This document shows positions 5,153 through 5,838 of a stretch of DNA of 5,838 nt, piece by piece. The DNA is taken from the NCBI GenBank assembly GCA_021793595.1, contig JAJYSL010000278.1:1-5838 (forward strand). Reading direction: 5' to 3'. The notes under the pieces are model-generated. The model did not search any database and was not told where the DNA came from. It saw only the letters and a program-made list of their open reading frames with translations. How positions within the stretch are numbered: the first letter of the stretch is position 1; each line of letters opens with the position of its first letter. This DNA comes from Acidobacteriota bacterium (lineage in GTDB: Bacteria; Acidobacteriota; Terriglobia; Terriglobales; Acidobacteriaceae). The position numbers and the translations under genes are program-made.

Positions 5153-5838
5153 CTATCTGTTGAAATATGCTGCTATTACATCGCATATTTCTTTTACTGA
5201 GTCTTCAGTGAGGGCGGGATAGCTCGGCAGATTAATGCCGCGCCATCCGATATCTTCAGCCACTGGATGACGCTGGAAAGGCCGAGAATACATAGGCATG
5301 CTGTGGACCGGATAGAAAACAGGGCGCGTCTCAATACTGTGATCAATAAGAGCATTTCTCAACGGCTCCCGGTCGGCAGCATTGGGTACAAGTATTGAAC
5401 ACATCCAGTAAGAATGCTGAACATTACCTATGGCATCGTGAAACTCTGTTGGTGTATCTCGTAAGAATTGTTTATACCATCCTGCGATGCGACGTTTTTT
5501 CTCTATAAAGTCGTCAGCTTGTTCCAGCTGAGCTAGCCCAATGGCTGCGCAGATATTTGTCATTCGGTAGTTGTACCCAATCACGTCGTGCCAATATTCC
5601 CTATGCTTGGCCAAACCTTGTCCCTTGTAATGCTGCATGCGATCATGAAGCGTCTCATCGTCGGTAACGACCATGCCTCCCTCGCCAGTTGTGATGGTTT
5701 TATTTCCGAAAAAACTAAATGTACCCACGTCACCAAAAGTGCCAACATGGCGGCCTTTGTAATATGTTCCAAAGGCTTCTGCGCAGTCTTCGATGATAAA
5801 CAAGTTGTGCTCACGTGCAATCGCGACTCGCCGATACC
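5153..5838 (-). CDS. DegT/DnrJ/EryC1 sugar aminotransferase, perosamine-synthase-like (C-terminal part, cut by window edge)
   Basis: The frame is open to the window edge, so about 227 C-terminal residues of a roughly 370-400 residue enzyme are visible and the true start lies outside. Counting from the edge, IIEDCAEAFG (14-23) holds the Asp that contacts the PLP ring nitrogen, and GDVGTFSFFGNKTITTGEGG (35-54) contains the PLP-binding Lys (K46, codon 5699-5701). GYNYRMTNICAAIGLAQLEQ (about 87-106) is the conserved block of perosamine synthase and related LPS aminotransferases. TRPVFYPVHSMPMY and RGINLPSYPALTED near the C-terminus fit the same group. The family transfers an amino group from glutamate to a keto-sugar nucleotide; GDP-perosamine synthase (GDP-4-keto-6-deoxymannose to GDP-perosamine) is the best guess, and UDP-linked 4-amino sugars are the alternative. 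The acetyltransferase gene downstream fits either. The stop (TAG) is 37 nt before the glycosyltransferase gene. Confidence 0.9.
   Translation of the reverse strand, partial: YRRVAIAREHNLFIIEDCAEAFGTYYKGRHVGTFGDVGTFSFFGNKTITTGEGGMVVTDDETLHDRMQHYKGQGLAKHREYWHDVIGYNYRMTNICAAIGLAQLEQADDFIEKKRRIAGWYKQFLRDTPTEFHDAIGNVQHSYWMCSILVPNAADREPLRNALIDHSIETRPVFYPVHSMPMYSRPFQRHPVAEDIGWRGINLPSYPALTEDSVKEICDVIAAYFNR

Noticed and set aside
1916..5561. 13-bp exact match GCAGATATTTGTC at 1916-1928 and 5549-5561
   Set aside because: One such match is not surprising in a window this size, and both copies lie inside unrelated coding sequence with no flanking similarity.

Overview
The window reads as a chromosomal stretch of an Acidobacteriota-like bacterium (Terriglobia/Acidobacteriaceae type). 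This is inferred mainly from two genes at the left end: a membrane-anchored peptidyl-prolyl isomerase beginning MIRFLQQDSRLVKGIF, and a secreted BON-domain protein with a proline-rich linker and glycine-rich hydrophobic stretch. Both look like families I associate with that phylum, but no database was searched. Every credible gene lies on the minus strand, so transcription runs from high to low coordinates. The genes at both edges are cut by the window.

In transcription order the right half (5838 to about 3194) holds three surface-polysaccharide genes. They are a DegT/DnrJ/EryC1 sugar aminotransferase (3' part only), a GT4-type glycosyltransferase, and a NeuD/PglD/PerB-type sugar N-acetyltransferase that overlaps the glycosyltransferase by 4 nt (ATGA). 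The expected chemistry is amination of a keto-sugar nucleotide (perosamine-like is the best guess), N-acetylation of the amine, and transfer of a sugar into a glycan. This half is AT-richer: hand-counted 60-base lines give 38-48 % GC.

The middle (3193 to 1800) is GC-richer and holds a full-length zinc-ribbon SAM methyltransferase and a family-2 glycosyltransferase that stops after about 166 codons, roughly two thirds of the usual domain. Both are probably glycan decoration or assembly genes. A 16-codon open frame precedes each of them, and each ends exactly 4 nt before the next ATG. The composition change falls on the acetyltransferase stop codon, which suggests cassette replacement in the glycan locus.

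The left end (1771 to 1) is envelope housekeeping: the exported BON-domain protein, a 141-bp intergenic gap with a TATAAT-like box, and the start of the SurA/PpiD-like isomerase. No rRNA, tRNA, CRISPR array, transposase, attachment site or convincing intrinsic terminator was found. I see no demonstrably new system. The points most worth a second look are the composition boundary with its small coding remnant, the truncated glycosyltransferase fused to the upstream region of the BON gene, and the paired mini-ORFs.
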